A stretch of DNA of 21,627 bases, taken from JAWOJF01 sp046481785 (lineage in GTDB: Bacteria; Bacteroidota; Ignavibacteria; Ignavibacteriales; Ignavibacteriaceae). The DNA lies in assembly GCA_046481785.1 (NCBI GenBank), contig JAWOJF010000247.1, positions 1 to 21,627 of the forward strand. Reading direction: 5' to 3'. The translations under genes were made by a program, and so were the position numbers. Below the pieces are notes generated by a model. That model was not told the DNA's origin and searched no databases. It saw only the letters and a program-made list of their open reading frames with translations. Below are positions 1 to 8,638 of the stretch, piece by piece (positions within the stretch are counted from its first letter, which is position 1; every line of letters starts with the position of its first letter).

Positions 1-455
1 ATCGGGTCTGTATTGCCGCATCTTTGTGAGTGAAAATATTGCAATACCAATGCCAGGGCTTCCCTGTATTCGTTCTCTCCTCCAATTACAAACTGATGAG
101 AAAGGGTACCATCTTCAAGCTTTATTTTATATTTCCCTTTATTGCAGAAGCTTGTAAAATCGCATGGGAAATTATAACTAAAAGGTGTCCTGTCCCGGCC
201 GCGGTCATTAGAAATTACGCCTGTATAAACAACTTTTTCGGGATCACCGGCTTCAACCAAATAAAAAGATTTCCCGGCAAGATTAGTCTCTGCTCCAACA
301 ATAGCAATCTTTTGATCTGTAGTTAAATAACCGATAAGGTTATGCCTAATATAATTTGTTGTCCCGGTATCCTGCCCTTTTACGAGGATATTGGAAACAA
401 GAATTATCATTACAAGTTGAAGTGACAAATGATTCACTCTGAATTTATTCTTCAT
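1..455 (-). CDS. Glycoside hydrolase family 9 enzyme, N-terminal part (cut by window edge)
   Basis: An open frame starts at ATG 455 and runs off the left edge with no stop, giving 151 codons. The product begins with a signal peptide (basic start, hydrophobic residues about 9-25, likely cleavage near VKG-Q). A CelD_N-like Ig-fold domain follows at about 35-125: it opens with RHNLIGYLTTDQKIAIV and ends KGKYKIKLEDGTLSHQFVI. The segment YFHSQRCG at 140-147 then matches the start of a GH9 catalytic domain. The complete GH9 at 7271-5454 has YFRSQRCVG at the same place. The general-base Asp motif and the C-terminal acid Glu lie outside the window, so catalytic competence cannot be judged. It is the third GH9 of this locus and follows the DUF4380-like gene by 99 bases. 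The upstream Shine-Dalgarno is weak. The GH9 assignment is from motif similarity; the substrate is unknown. Confidence 0.82.
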   Translation of the reverse strand, partial: MKNKFRVNHLSLQLVMIILVSNILVKGQDTGTTNYIRHNLIGYLTTDQKIAIVGAETNLAGKSFYLVEAGDPEKVVYTGVISNDRGRDRTPFSYNFPCDFTSFCNKGKYKIKLEDGTLSHQFVIGGENEYREALALVLQYFHSQRCGNTDP

Positions 456-554
456 AATTTTATTCCGTTTAACACATAATTTTTTTTACCAGGTATGGTC
501 TTTTAAATTTTGATATCAACATTTTTAAGTAACGGTATGCCCTATATTCAATAG

Positions 555-1598
555 TTATCTTTTTAATAAAAAATTATTCAGAAATTTAATCTGGTCTGCC
601 GCGTTATTTTTATCCTGATATGCGGCTAACTCCCAGGTTTCGGTTAACGACATAGTTTCTCCAGGGCTTAAAATTTTATATGCACCATGAACCTCAAGTT
701 CAAGTAATCTTTCATCACCTGTTTCATTTATAGAGTTGTACAATTCAACTAAACCATGGCTTGAATGTATAAGGTCTTTATCAAGCTTTTCAAACTTTAT
801 TAATAACATTTGTTCTTCACTAAAACCCGCTATGTATCCTTCAGAGGCATTCAGATGAGCTTCTTGTACCTGTTCCTTTTTTGGTTCCACAGGAACAGAG
901 GGATAAAAGGTAAAGTATTTATCTTCAACTTTATAAGGTGTAGGCTCTGTTGTTGCAGTTTCACTTATAAGTAATTCTAGAATTCCATTTTCTTCAATTG
1001 GGACAAACGCTTTTGCAAACCCATCCAGCCGGGTCAGCATCCAAAGATCCCATTGTACAATTTCGTCTCTTATATTTTCAGCCGTAGTTTTTACAGTTAC
1101 AATGCCTTCGTCATCTATTGAAATCTCCTTAAGCAAACGTACTCCGCTTACAGGGCTTTCCGGACCCATCATCTTAACTGAATTATGAGATTTACTGATG
1201 ATTTCATTTTTGCCGAAAATTAAATAAGGATCAGGTGGCCAGTTTGCACGTTCTTTTCTGCGGTTTTCATTTAAGTTTTGATGGATCCACCATTCCTTTT
1301 GAGGACCCACCCAGGTTATATGTCCCCCAACAGCAACAAACTCACTAAATGCAGAGATCTCAGGTTTTTGTTTTTCAGGATTATTCCAAAAACGTTCATC
1401 AGACTTTAAAATATTATTAAATCCTGGTTTTCTCAGCAATACAATACGCCCGCCTATTTCAGGAAGTATTCCAACTTCAATTTTATCATTACTTAAAATT
1501 ATCAGCCCGCTGTTTTCACCTGCTTCACAGTAATTTGAAAAAGCAAACAGAATAAGAGCAAATAATGAGAAAATATACCTTTGTCTTTTATATGCCAT
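555..1598 (-). CDS. Secreted DUF4380-like protein, mutarotase-type beta-sandwich
   Basis: This is a 347-residue exported protein. A basic start and a hydrophobic stretch (about 8-21) form a signal peptide, with cleavage likely near CEA-G. The mature start has NDKIEVGILPEIGGRIVLL (37-55), the 'P-x-x-G-G-R-I' opening typical of DUF4380 and of galactose-mutarotase-like sugar-binding beta-sandwiches. The rest is beta-rich with many Trp and acidic residues (for example VGGHITWVGPQKEWW) and ends in a strand with SPGETMSLTETWEL, as in that superfamily. The molecular role of DUF4380 proteins is not established. In this context it may bind or epimerise released sugars in the periplasm. It lies 41 bases after the large GH9 gene and before the third GH9, so it is almost certainly co-transcribed with them. 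Family assignment is from memory of the motif; function is inference. Confidence 0.7.
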   Translation of the reverse strand: MAYKRQRYIFSLFALILFAFSNYCEAGENSGLIILSNDKIEVGILPEIGGRIVLLRKPGFNNILKSDERFWNNPEKQKPEISAFSEFVAVGGHITWVGPQKEWWIHQNLNENRRKERANWPPDPYLIFGKNEIISKSHNSVKMMGPESPVSGVRLLKEISIDDEGIVTVKTTAENIRDEIVQWDLWMLTRLDGFAKAFVPIEENGILELLISETATTEPTPYKVEDKYFTFYPSVPVEPKKEQVQEAHLNASEGYIAGFSEEQMLLIKFEKLDKDLIHSSHGLVELYNSINETGDERLLELEVHGAYKILSPGETMSLTETWELAAYQDKNNAADQIKFLNNFLLKR

Positions 1599-1639
1599 TT
1601 ATTATAATCTTATTTATTGGAGCTTACCTGTATTTATAT

Positions 1640-4189
1640 TTATTTATCATTGAGTATTTTATCTGCAGCTAATGCCAGGAACATAAAATTTTCTGCTCCA
1701 CCGCCTATTACATATTCTGCCTGCTGCCACAGGAAAGGCCATACTTTTAATTCGGGTAAATCGGGCCTGACTAGATTAGTACCGGATACAACTCCGCCAG
1801 GAATAAAAGACCACTCAGCCCTGTTTGCTCCATAAGCAACTATTTGAGAATTTGCACCAACTCCGGAAACAAAAGAAGCGGTACTCTCGCCGGGGTGACA
1901 ACCTAAAACGAAGTTCAGAGCATTCAACATCGGATCAACTGTAAAAATACCGGGCCAGGCTTTGTAAAGGAAATAATGCTGAAGTCCAAACTCCTGAATA
2001 CCCCAGCCTGCACCCCAAATTTGAGGATGATAAGGAATTCCAAAAGGATTTTCTTTTGAAGCTTCATCTACCCTTTCTTTTACTTTTAATATTTCTTTGT
2101 TAACAGTACTGATAAATTCTTCATTTTTAATTACGGGCATTACTCTTCCAACAATCCAGCCGGTACTATTAATATTTTTAACAATATCAGGAAGTTTTTT
2201 TATTAGCATATCTTTATACTCTTCTTTACCTGTTGTTAAAATTAATTCAACCAGCGCCTCAATTTTTTGATTTTCAATCCATCTTCCTTCAGCCCCGCTG
2301 AATTTATTCCATAGATCCTCTGCAGCTTTTATACATTCGGCAGATAAACTATCGTTATACTCTTTCAGCGCACGTGAAGCTGCCGCCAGACCGGAAACAC
2401 CATATATCTGCCTGCCCGGATTATCCTCCAGAAAAACAAATCTGTCATCAAAATCTTTAATGAATTCCTTTGGAGTTTCCCTGTTCTTTTGGGGTGTATA
2501 GTACTTATCATACTGAATAGTGATATGATCATACCAGAATCCCTCATACTTTTGCGGAAGTTTTCCTTCATAAACTTTGTTATCTGTCATATTTCCTGCA
2601 TCGCCCAATAAATCGTACTGGCGTAAAGTAGGGCATAAAATTCCCCTGTATAACTTTCCAAACTGGTTATATCCGCCAAGAACTGTAAGAACACCATGTT
2701 CTATTTGCTGTAATACATCCGGCTTCCCGTCAGGGTGATGAATCTCCACTACATTTTCTTCCTGACTGATTAGTGTCTGATCATGCTTTAAATCAAATTC
2801 CTCAAAAGCATAAACAAGCGTAAGAATTGTTCCGATCTGCGATTCAATCCTGAAATCATAATCGCCTGCATCATGCCATCCGCCTTTGTTCAGGCCTTTA
2901 ACATGTGTCAATGGCGTAAGTCCATCAGGAAGTTTTCCATGTACATATGTGTCAAAATGGTTTATGTTTTCCGGAGCCAGTCTTGCATCATCCAGGTGAC
3001 AGAAGTTATGCCACACTCTGTGCTTTTCAAATATCTTCATGTGGCACATCTGTACCGGCAGAAAGTATTCCAGAGTAGGCTGCCAAACACCGTTTTGATA
3101 AGTATCTGTACCAACTTTAAATGGCTCTGATTTCTTTTCTCCGTATTGAACAATATACATTCCCGGTTCCTCAATAGAAGAAAAATCCGCCGATAAATAT
3201 CTAAATCTTAAAAAATCTTTTTCCTCAACAGGCCGAATTGAAATAGCAGTGGAGAATCCTCCTTTCGGTAATATCTTAATAATATTCACTTCTTCTTTGG
3301 ATGTATCTGTTTTATCCAGTTCAATGATTGCTTTTTTTGGCTGCTTAGTATGATATCCAACCTGTGAGGTATGAATTACCGGACCGTATTTCCAGCCGTC
3401 AACAATATTTGGTTTAATTAACCACTCCACGGCATTGTTAGTTACACCTTCCGGGATTAATGATCTTACCACAAACCAGCCGTTATTATGTTTCACTCTG
3501 CCGTCAAGTAGTTGAATTGTCCCGGACATAGTAGAGATTATTATAGTCCGGTATGGATCTTCGGGTGCAACTACAAGTTCCGGGCCTTCAGCAAAAGGTA
3601 CGGCCTCATACTCTCCGTCCGAATCCATTTTAACAGTAGTGTTTGCATACCGGGGAAATATTCCGGATTTACTACCAAGTGAATAGGTTCTGCCGAATAA
3701 GTCTCCCGGGAAAAGCTCTAAATTCAATCCTACTTTTCCAACCCACTCCTTCGGCAATGGCTTTTCAAGATCAACTATTATCCTAAAAGCATTTCCCTCT
3801 GCAACAACATTAAGTTTATAATAAAATTCAAAATCGGGATATATAACCGGTTGTTCGTCAGTTAAAATTCTTGTGGAATCAGGGTATTTTAATCTGACAA
3901 CAATTCTGCCTTCATCCTGCATTACTTCTTTATTCAGGAAATGCGGAAATGGTTCCCATTGGCCGGGAGTTGGCTGAATTGAAACGTCACCATTAGCCGC
4001 TACCCTTACGCCATGCTGAATAATTGTTATTCCCCCCTGGTGCCCCTCGGGATAAATGTCGTTGTGAACAATTACATTAAGTCCCTGCGTTTCAAAATAT
4101 CCGCTGTTATTAATTTTCAGTTCCTGTCCGCTGAATTCAGAAACGGTAATTAGAACAATGGAAAAAACGATTAAAAACTGTTTATACAT
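1640..4189 (-). CDS. Large secreted glycoside hydrolase family 9 enzyme with extra N-terminal domain
   Basis: This is an 849-residue exported protein with a signal peptide at about 1-21. Residues 22-270 form a beta-rich domain that I cannot name and that usual GH9 enzymes lack. A CelD_N Ig-like domain follows (about 271-360, starting HTSQVGYHTKQPKKAII), then the (alpha/alpha)6 catalytic domain. The general-base motif GGWHDAGDYD is clear at 436-445. The C-terminal general acid is probably E825 in AEYVIGGGAENF, matching the GH9 pattern E-x2-I-x2-[NG]-A. The His in GGWHDAGD replaces the Tyr or Phe common in cellulases. GH9 covers endoglucanases, exo-acting beta-glucosidases and exo-beta-glucosaminidases; the last would suit the neighbours but is not shown. 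A GGAGG sequence at 4199-4203, nine bases before ATG, fixes the start. It lies 82 bases after the GH18 gene. Confidence 0.85.
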   Translation of the reverse strand: MYKQFLIVFSIVLITVSEFSGQELKINNSGYFETQGLNVIVHNDIYPEGHQGGITIIQHGVRVAANGDVSIQPTPGQWEPFPHFLNKEVMQDEGRIVVRLKYPDSTRILTDEQPVIYPDFEFYYKLNVVAEGNAFRIIVDLEKPLPKEWVGKVGLNLELFPGDLFGRTYSLGSKSGIFPRYANTTVKMDSDGEYEAVPFAEGPELVVAPEDPYRTIIISTMSGTIQLLDGRVKHNNGWFVVRSLIPEGVTNNAVEWLIKPNIVDGWKYGPVIHTSQVGYHTKQPKKAIIELDKTDTSKEEVNIIKILPKGGFSTAISIRPVEEKDFLRFRYLSADFSSIEEPGMYIVQYGEKKSEPFKVGTDTYQNGVWQPTLEYFLPVQMCHMKIFEKHRVWHNFCHLDDARLAPENINHFDTYVHGKLPDGLTPLTHVKGLNKGGWHDAGDYDFRIESQIGTILTLVYAFEEFDLKHDQTLISQEENVVEIHHPDGKPDVLQQIEHGVLTVLGGYNQFGKLYRGILCPTLRQYDLLGDAGNMTDNKVYEGKLPQKYEGFWYDHITIQYDKYYTPQKNRETPKEFIKDFDDRFVFLEDNPGRQIYGVSGLAAASRALKEYNDSLSAECIKAAEDLWNKFSGAEGRWIENQKIEALVELILTTGKEEYKDMLIKKLPDIVKNINSTGWIVGRVMPVIKNEEFISTVNKEILKVKERVDEASKENPFGIPYHPQIWGAGWGIQEFGLQHYFLYKAWPGIFTVDPMLNALNFVLGCHPGESTASFVSGVGANSQIVAYGANRAEWSFIPGGVVSGTNLVRPDLPELKVWPFLWQQAEYVIGGGAENFMFLALAADKILNDK

Positions 4190-4271
4190 CTGGATATTCC
4201 TCCATATAAAAATTTCGGTTATTATTTAACCTAACGAACGGTCCAGGAATAAATTATATTAACCTGATAAA

Positions 4272-5408
4272 CTATTTAAGTTCATTATAGAGTGTTTTCA
4301 GTAATGTAGCCTCATGATCTGAGGTATATTCCCAAAACATTGCTCCTTTTAGATTATGTTTCTTTATGTAATTGCATTTTGCCTTCAATGATTCTTCATC
4401 ATCATAAGTAATAAATATTTTTTCTTTTTCATTTAATAAAAACGGAGCAGATGAAACAGAATCCCAATAGCGGACATAACCGTTCATGTTTTCCAGGTTC
4501 AGTTTTATGTTTTTAAAGGAAGCATGAATTGGTTTTTTTACTGCTCCTGCTTTTTGGTATAATCCATTATTTTCTGTTGTTGTTACTTCCCATGCACGAC
4601 CGTAAAATGCCACACCAAGAACAATTTTATTAGCAGGCACTCCTTCCTTTATATATTTTTGTACAAATTCATCTGCCGATGCACCCCTTTTATCCAGAGG
4701 GCTTGTATATAATGCGGTATGATGCCCCGCTACATCAGCATAACTTGATTCATAAAAATCGTATGCCATTATATTTACAAAATCGAGATACTGCTGGACT
4801 TTGCCCATTTCTGTATTTTCAAGATAATCATCAAATGAGCCGGTGGCGGCGGTTAATAAGAAATGTTTCCCTTCCTTTTTCTCAAGTTCATCAAGCGCCT
4901 CACGGAAATCCTTCATAAGGTATGTAAAGTTCTGTTTATCCTCAGGTCTGTACACATTTCCTTCATACCCCGGTATAGCCGGAAATTCCCAGTCAATATC
5001 AATTCCATCCAACTTATGGCGCTGCATAAACAGTATTGAACTTTCAACAAATTTTTTACGGCTTTCCTTAGTTAAAGAAACATCTGAAAATTGACCTGAC
5101 CATGTCCACCCCCCTATTGAGATTAAAATTTTTAATTCCGGATTTCTTTTTTTAGCACTATTAAGAATACTGAAATTAACAGAATCGTTTATAAAACCTT
5201 GTTTTATTTCTCCCCCTTTTATATCCGCAAAAGCATAATTTATATGTGTTAATTTTTCAACAGCTATTTTTTCTTCATTAATGATACTATCCCTGGGGAA
5301 TAAATATCCGATAACATACTTTTCATCCGGCATTTCAGATTCAGTTCCGCAGCCATTACATAGATAGGCAGCAAGTACTAAGAAAGAAATTATAATTCTA
5401 TTTAACAT
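4272..5408 (-). CDS. GH18 chitinase-like lipoprotein
   Basis: This 378-residue protein hydrolyses beta-1,4 GlcNAc linkages if it acts like its family (chitinase or endo-beta-N-acetylglucosaminidase, retaining, substrate-assisted). A lipoprotein signal ends at C20 in YLCNGC, a relaxed lipobox. The residues after it (GTESE) are acidic, as in Bacteroidota surface-lipoprotein export signals, so outer-surface display is possible. GH18 landmarks are complete: GYLF at strand 1, ISIGGW at 96-101 (strand 3), the catalytic DGIDIDWE at 134-141 with E141 as acid/base, MAYDFYE at strand 6, GVAFYGRAW at strand 7, and GAMFWEYTSD at strand 8. The length covers only the catalytic domain plus a small insertion, with no separate carbohydrate-binding module. 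A perfect AGGAGG (5413-5418) four bases upstream of ATG fixes the start. It lies 45 bases after the GH9 gene upstream of it. Confidence 0.92.
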   Translation of the reverse strand: MLNRIIISFLVLAAYLCNGCGTESEMPDEKYVIGYLFPRDSIINEEKIAVEKLTHINYAFADIKGGEIKQGFINDSVNFSILNSAKKRNPELKILISIGGWTWSGQFSDVSLTKESRKKFVESSILFMQRHKLDGIDIDWEFPAIPGYEGNVYRPEDKQNFTYLMKDFREALDELEKKEGKHFLLTAATGSFDDYLENTEMGKVQQYLDFVNIMAYDFYESSYADVAGHHTALYTSPLDKRGASADEFVQKYIKEGVPANKIVLGVAFYGRAWEVTTTENNGLYQKAGAVKKPIHASFKNIKLNLENMNGYVRYWDSVSSAPFLLNEKEKIFITYDDEESLKAKCNYIKKHNLKGAMFWEYTSDHEATLLKTLYNELK

Positions 5409-5453
5409 TTTACCTCCTGTATAAAACAGATTTAAAGATTATTTGAATAAGAC

Positions 5454-7271
5454 CTAATTGCCAGCCGAAACTGCCATTAAATACCAGGCAGAGTGGGGCA
5501 GCCACTGTTCTCCCCAGCGCCAGTCGAAATCTTTCCCGGTTTGAGAATATGGCAGATTAAAATCAATGTCATTCTCATCGTTTAAGCCGGAGGTTATACC
5601 ATTGCAAATACCCCCGGGTATATTTGTATATTGATAACTTCCAAAGAACATATATTCAGGATTATTACGCCCTGTTCCGTGAAGCATGGAAGCATCATAC
5701 GGATTAAGCCCAAGTATCCAGTTTATCTGATTGATTGCATATAATTCAAGACTTTCTGAAAATTTTTTATCAGATTTAAATAAACGGGCTGAAAGCCTGG
5801 CAGCAAAAGCCATGGAAGCTAAACGCGCATTTTCTCCCTGCCACCAGGGTTCGGTTTCAGTATCATGAGGATAAAAGTAACTACTGTTCCTGCGCCCATC
5901 CTTATGCTGAACAAGCTGGCGGGCATAACCAAAAGCGTTCGGTACTTCTGATGTAACAGCCAGCTCATAATCAAGAGACTTCTTAATTGTATTTAAAACT
6001 TTATCTTTCACCGCATCATCACAGATCTCCAGATAATAAAATAATGCAACTAAAGGTAATCCTGCATCCGCAGCATGGAAAAACGGGCGGTCACCGTCAT
6101 CGGCACGCCAATAGTTATTATATTTTTCCCATGAGGTTAATCTTGCTATAAGACTTTCTGCTCTTCTATCTGCAGCATTTTTATACTTTTCTTTTTTTGC
6201 AGCTTTGTACAGTTCGGCTGCAGCGGCTAAGGCGCAATAGTCATCAACAATATTTTCTTTACCGTCATTTGTAAGCAGTAAATTATTTATTTCCAGGTAT
6301 TCAAAAGCGTCTTCAGCAGTTTTTAAATAAATCTCAGGAGAATAATCACCGGATACATTCAACTGAGATGCCATTGCCAGTGAAGCAATAGAAATACCAG
6401 CACCTGCCCTGTATCCAACTTCATAAATATTATTTTGCTCCTTTGAATTAAATGTATTATCATTTTTTTCTTTTTTAATACTAAAGCCATCCATTACAGG
6501 AGTAATTATACGGTCTTCGGGTTTTTTACCGGGGCCCGGCGCTGAAACTGTTCTATAAAATGATCCCACAGGATTTTTAACTCTTACCAAATAATCGGCT
6601 CCATATATAATTTCATCAATAAGTCTTCTCCTGATCTGATTAAAATTCTCATCTCCTCGCTCATTAAGCAGCTCAAGACTTTTGCTTAGTGAATAAACAA
6701 CTACCGGTATTTGCTGAGGATTAAAATAAGTTGAGAATGATAAATGAGATAAATGTTTCCCGTAATCCCCGCTTGCATCGTGCCAGCCGCCATGTGCATC
6801 AATGGTATCTTTTCTGCCGTTTTCAAATATCATTTTGCTGTCAGCTTTATCAAATTGACCAACGCAGCGCTGACTTCTGAAATATGAAATAACATCAGAA
6901 ATTGTATGCCTTTCAAGAATATCTTTCTGGATCTTAAAGGGAAACGATTTTACAGTTCCCCTGCCGGTTTCACATTCAAGGTAATACTCACCTTCATGTT
7001 TAACAGAAGAAAAATCAATTGTCCAGAAATTCCAGTTTTTCCAACTATCAACTCCGCCGGCTTTAACAGGTTTTAAATCTGAAACTATTTCATCGTTATC
7101 ATACAATTTTATAACACAATTTATAATCTTGTCGTCAGGAAAGGCTTCTATAACAGCGGTTTTAATACCTGAGGGTTCATATCCCAGATGATTAGTCAAT
7201 ATCTGTATCTTTTGACAATAACTATGATCAGAAAGAAGGATTATAATTAAAAGTAATAGTATTTTTTTCAT
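5454..7271 (-). CDS. Secreted glycoside hydrolase family 9 enzyme
   Basis: I place the start at ATG 7271, where the product opens MKKILLLLIIILL, a clean signal peptide (1-19). An upstream TTG at 7301 would put ten polar residues before it. The 605-residue product has a CelD_N Ig-like domain (about 21-115, opening ILTNHLGYEPSGIKTAVIEA) and a GH9 catalytic domain. YFRSQRCVG at 130-138 leads to GGWHDASGDYGKH at 161-173, which carries the base Asp; the inserted Ser makes the motif D-A-S-G-D rather than D-A-G-D. Further landmarks are DTETEPWWQGENARLA, INWILGLNPYDASMLHGTG, NIPGGICNGI and WGEQWLPHSAWYLMAV, where E588 is the likely general acid. Bacteroidota GH9 enzymes of this length act on beta-glucans or as exo-glycosidases. 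Neighbours point to glucosamine-containing oligosaccharides, which remains inference. It follows the NagX-like gene by 98 bases. Confidence 0.85.
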   Translation of the reverse strand: MKKILLLLIIILLSDHSYCQKIQILTNHLGYEPSGIKTAVIEAFPDDKIINCVIKLYDNDEIVSDLKPVKAGGVDSWKNWNFWTIDFSSVKHEGEYYLECETGRGTVKSFPFKIQKDILERHTISDVISYFRSQRCVGQFDKADSKMIFENGRKDTIDAHGGWHDASGDYGKHLSHLSFSTYFNPQQIPVVVYSLSKSLELLNERGDENFNQIRRRLIDEIIYGADYLVRVKNPVGSFYRTVSAPGPGKKPEDRIITPVMDGFSIKKEKNDNTFNSKEQNNIYEVGYRAGAGISIASLAMASQLNVSGDYSPEIYLKTAEDAFEYLEINNLLLTNDGKENIVDDYCALAAAAELYKAAKKEKYKNAADRRAESLIARLTSWEKYNNYWRADDGDRPFFHAADAGLPLVALFYYLEICDDAVKDKVLNTIKKSLDYELAVTSEVPNAFGYARQLVQHKDGRRNSSYFYPHDTETEPWWQGENARLASMAFAARLSARLFKSDKKFSESLELYAINQINWILGLNPYDASMLHGTGRNNPEYMFFGSYQYTNIPGGICNGITSGLNDENDIDFNLPYSQTGKDFDWRWGEQWLPHSAWYLMAVSAGN

Positions 7272-7369
7272 TTCTTGATTCCATTTTTTTGTCAGTAACA
7301 AATGTCAGAAAGAGAATAAAATTTATTTTTGTATACCATAAAGAATATTGAACGTACATATTCCCGGAG

Positions 7370-8611
7370 TTATAGTTTTAATTGCAGACCTTTTTTAACC
7401 AAATAACCAGACAGCCAGGTAACAAAAAGGGCAGTAACTACGGCGCGTAAAAGAGCCAGGAAAAATGAACCCTCAAACAGCACATAAATATTAAAACCGG
7501 ATATCATTAAAGTGAGTGCAAAAAACTCGGCCATAAAGGGTGCAAGTATATAAGCAAATAAAGGATTTTTGCCGGCAGGTTCTGTTATTTTAAACCATGA
7601 ATTAAAATTTTTCATGTCAGCCAGCCAGTACACTGCCATCCATAACCAGACTGTAAATGCAGAACTATATAAACCCCATGGTGCTGTAGCAAGATTTTTA
7701 CTTACAATAAACATCCTGTCAATTTTATTTAGCTGATGAAGCAGTAATCCCGCAATGAATAAAAAGAGACTAAATCCGAATGCCCATTTTAAAAGTTTAG
7801 CGTTATCCGGATTTTCTGTGTGCTCTCTAATTCTGTTCCCCAGTATTGCGCCTGTAAGTACAATTGCAGTATGAGTTCCTAATGTATAGCTGAAACTGAA
7901 AAAGCCTGTTCTTAATAAATCACCCGGCACACTGGCTTTAAAAGCCATATAAAAAAAATACAATAAAACTGCGCTGGCTATTAAAGCTGCCTGGTTTTTT
8001 CTTAAAGGAAGATAGATAAGACAGGAGAACAGATATGCCCAGCCAATTAAACCAAGTATTCCCCACCAGTAAAGGCTCATCTGGATAAAACCTGTCTGGC
8101 CCTCAGTTGTGTATAAAAAAACCAAAAGTATTAAGCCTGCAGCAGCACTATATTTTATCCATTTCTTTGATAAAAAATAACCGGGATCAGTATTTTTGTT
8201 CCAGAGAATTATGATGAATACATACATCAGAATTACCCATAATGGAGGGGCGAGAATACCCTCACCTGAAATCCTGTCTCCATTAACCATAAAAAAGCCC
8301 AAAAGAAGAAGACCGGCAACACGTACCAATATATGCTTCCAGATGGGAAGTTGATTCTCACCCCTCTCAATTCTGCGGCCAATCGAAAACGGCATTGACA
8401 TACCTACAATAAATAAAAAAGCAGGGAATACCCAATCTACAAAAGTCATTCCGTCAGTCATCCCGCGTGCATGCTGCATCCACGATGGGGAATCCGGATC
8501 GCCCGACAGATCATTAACAAAAATCATTACCAGAATTGTAATTCCGCGGATAATATCAATTGATTCTATCCTCGGAGTTTTTGTTAGCGAATTTTTATTG
8601 TGACTATTCAT
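7370..8611 (-). CDS. nagX: NagX/HGSNAT-like membrane acetyltransferase (DUF5009-type)
   Basis: This is a 413-residue polytopic inner-membrane protein with about ten hydrophobic helices and no cleaved signal. The N-terminal part matches the heparan-alpha-glucosaminide N-acetyltransferase family: RIESIDIIRGITILVMIFVN, then the external loop SWMQHARGMTDGMTFVDWVFPAFLFIVG. H47 aligns with the active-site His of human HGSNAT as I remember it. That family moves an acetyl group from cytosolic acetyl-CoA across the membrane onto the amine of terminal glucosamine. Bacterial relatives named NagX recur in GlcNAc and chitin catabolic regulons. Here it may re-acetylate periplasmic glucosamine or glucosaminides before import. 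It lies 27 bases after the T9SS-tailed protein gene and before the GH9 gene. The start has only a weak AAAGAA ribosome binding site. Family is well supported; the exact acceptor is inferred. Confidence 0.82.
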   Translation of the reverse strand: MNSHNKNSLTKTPRIESIDIIRGITILVMIFVNDLSGDPDSPSWMQHARGMTDGMTFVDWVFPAFLFIVGMSMPFSIGRRIERGENQLPIWKHILVRVAGLLLLGFFMVNGDRISGEGILAPPLWVILMYVFIIILWNKNTDPGYFLSKKWIKYSAAAGLILLVFLYTTEGQTGFIQMSLYWWGILGLIGWAYLFSCLIYLPLRKNQAALIASAVLLYFFYMAFKASVPGDLLRTGFFSFSYTLGTHTAIVLTGAILGNRIREHTENPDNAKLLKWAFGFSLFLFIAGLLLHQLNKIDRMFIVSKNLATAPWGLYSSAFTVWLWMAVYWLADMKNFNSWFKITEPAGKNPLFAYILAPFMAEFFALTLMISGFNIYVLFEGSFFLALLRAVVTALFVTWLSGYLVKKGLQLKL

Positions 8612-8638
8612 TTCTTTTATGATTATATGCTTCAGCCT

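Noticed and set aside
30..326. Open frame of 98 codons on the plus strand
   Set aside because: It is antisense to the truncated GH9 frame (455-1), whose signal peptide, Ig-domain and catalytic-start motifs are recognisable. The plus-strand product matches nothing I know.
487..495. TACCAGGTA, a palindrome resembling the operator core, upstream of the truncated GH9
   Set aside because: It has an odd centre and lacks the central CG and the outer TGT/ACA arms of the two good sites.
7272..7301. TTG start for the first GH9 gene
   Set aside because: It adds ten mostly polar residues before the signal peptide and has no better ribosome site; ATG 7271 is preferred.
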